From Chitinophagaceae bacterium (GTDB lineage Bacteria; Bacteroidota; Bacteroidia; Chitinophagales; Chitinophagaceae), in assembly GCA_947442905.1 (NCBI GenBank), contig CANEWV010000114.1, positions 1 to 6,024 of the forward strand: a stretch of DNA of 6,024 bases, in the 5' to 3' direction. Positions 5,284 to 6,024 of this stretch are shown piece after piece; the stretch's first letter is position 1; each line of letters opens with the position of its first letter. The translations under genes and the position numbers were made by a program. The notes beneath the pieces were generated by a model. The model saw only the letters and a program-made list of their open reading frames with translations. It made no database searches and had not been told where the DNA came from.

Positions 5284-6024
5284 CTATTTTAAATCAGAAG
5301 TATTAACGCGCGTTGGCGTGTCTTTACCACTTACAATACCACGTGCACTGAGTGCAATGGCCTTAATAATTCTTGTCATGTTACCTATATCAATCGTACC
5401 TATTTCATCGGTTGCTTTATGGTAGTACGGGTCGGTATCAATTTTAGTAGTAGAAATGGTATGCGCTGGAACACCTAGTCTAGCAAGGGTTGCATTGTCT
5501 GATCGGTAAAATAAATTTTGAGCAGGGTACGGATCTGGATAAAACGTAAAATCAGTACCTTCTAAATTCGCTTGCAAAATTTTACCCATATCAGTTTTTT
5601 CATAGCCAGTAATAAACGCCGAGTTTTTACCCCACTTACTTTCTGAACCTATCATTTCTAAATTAAACATGGCCATTACTTTAGCTGGATCCAATTGATT
5701 TGAAAAATAAGTAGCACCAAAGCCACCCACTTCTTCTGCGGTAAAGGCAGCAAATACAAGTGTACGCTCGTTGTTGTTTAACGCTTTAAAATATTTTGCC
5801 AATACCATCATAGCAGTAGTGCCCGCTGCATCATCATTTGCACCATTAAAAATTGAATCGGCTACAACGTTGCCATTTCTATCTTTACTGGTAATGCCCA
5901 AATGATCATAATGGCCACTAAAAATTACGATTTCATCAGGTCTAGATTTTCCAGGAAGCACACCCACCACATTGGCCAGTGGCATTTCAGTAATTTCATG
6001 CTTGGCTTCAATACTATAGCTAGC
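5284..6024 (-). CDS. M28-family zinc aminopeptidase, C-terminal 246 residues (N-terminus beyond the window)
   Basis: M28 peptidases are co-catalytic two-zinc enzymes, usually exported, that remove N-terminal residues from peptides. The frame continues upstream of the internal Met at 5985 by 13 codons to the window edge, so the true start and any signal peptide are outside. Numbering from the edge, visible motifs are SGHYDHLG (36-43, zinc ligand H38 and D40), NGANDDAAG (60-68, bridging Asp in NDD), FTAEEVGGFGA (94-104, catalytic E97 and ligand E98), FNLEMIG (120-126) and PYYHKATDEIGTID (199-212, ligand H202). The usual family motif is NxDMxG; here E123 stands where Asp is usual, a conservative change. 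All other zinc ligands are present, so activity is likely. The stop TAG is at 5284-5286, and the gene converges on the lipoprotein gene. Specific substrate cannot be inferred. Confidence 0.93.
   Translation of the reverse strand, partial: ASYSIEAKHEITEMPLANVVGVLPGKSRPDEIVIFSGHYDHLGITSKDRNGNVVADSIFNGANDDAAGTTAMMVLAKYFKALNNNERTLVFAAFTAEEVGGFGATYFSNQLDPAKVMAMFNLEMIGSESKWGKNSAFITGYEKTDMGKILQANLEGTDFTFYPDPYPAQNLFYRSDNATLARLGVPAHTISTTKIDTDPYYHKATDEIGTIDIGNMTRIIKAIALSARGIVSGKDTPTRVNTSDLK

Noticed and set aside
5983..5985. ATG at 5985 as the start of the M28 peptidase
   Set aside because: The same frame continues 13 codons upstream to the window edge with peptidase-like sequence, and the preceding domain and signal peptide expected for the family are missing, so this Met is internal.

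Overview
The window looks like ordinary chromosomal DNA from a member of the Bacteroidota. The evidence is a geranylgeranylglyceryl phosphate synthase of the bacterial group II type, candidate promoters close to the TTG / TAnnTTTG pattern of that phylum, start codons without Shine-Dalgarno sequences, moderately AT-rich DNA, a SusD/SusC-free but typical pair of envelope proteins (a lipoprotein and a beta-barrel), and an M28 peptidase. The genus cannot be fixed from the sequence; something in the Chitinophagales/Sphingobacteriales direction is a guess.

Layout, left to right. Positions 1-1592 (minus strand) hold the first 530 residues of the adenosylcobalamin-dependent class II ribonucleotide reductase NrdJ, which runs off the left edge. 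A 391-base divergent intergenic region follows (1593-1983). It carries a candidate nrdJ promoter, a perfect DnaA-box match and an adjacent inverted repeat, and on the other side a candidate promoter for the next gene. Positions 1984-2745 (plus) encode the prenyl-glyceryl phosphate synthase. Positions 2891-3553 (plus) encode a secreted protein that looks like an outer-membrane beta-barrel, closed by a strong intrinsic terminator at 3579-3609. After a repeat-rich 200-base stretch, 3817-5184 (plus) encodes an unrecognised 455-residue lipoprotein. It converges on an M28-family zinc peptidase (5284-6024, minus, N-terminus outside the window), and a large stem-loop between the two probably ends both transcripts.

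The genes do not form an obvious pathway: one makes DNA precursors, one makes an archaeal-type ether-lipid precursor, and three act in the cell envelope or periplasm. Each plus-strand gene has its own upstream gap and signals, so they look independently transcribed. I see no mobile element, CRISPR array, RNA gene or defence-type system. The most interesting points are regulatory: the DnaA box and inverted repeat upstream of nrdJ, the nested palindrome in front of the lipoprotein gene, and the lipoprotein itself as an undescribed family candidate.
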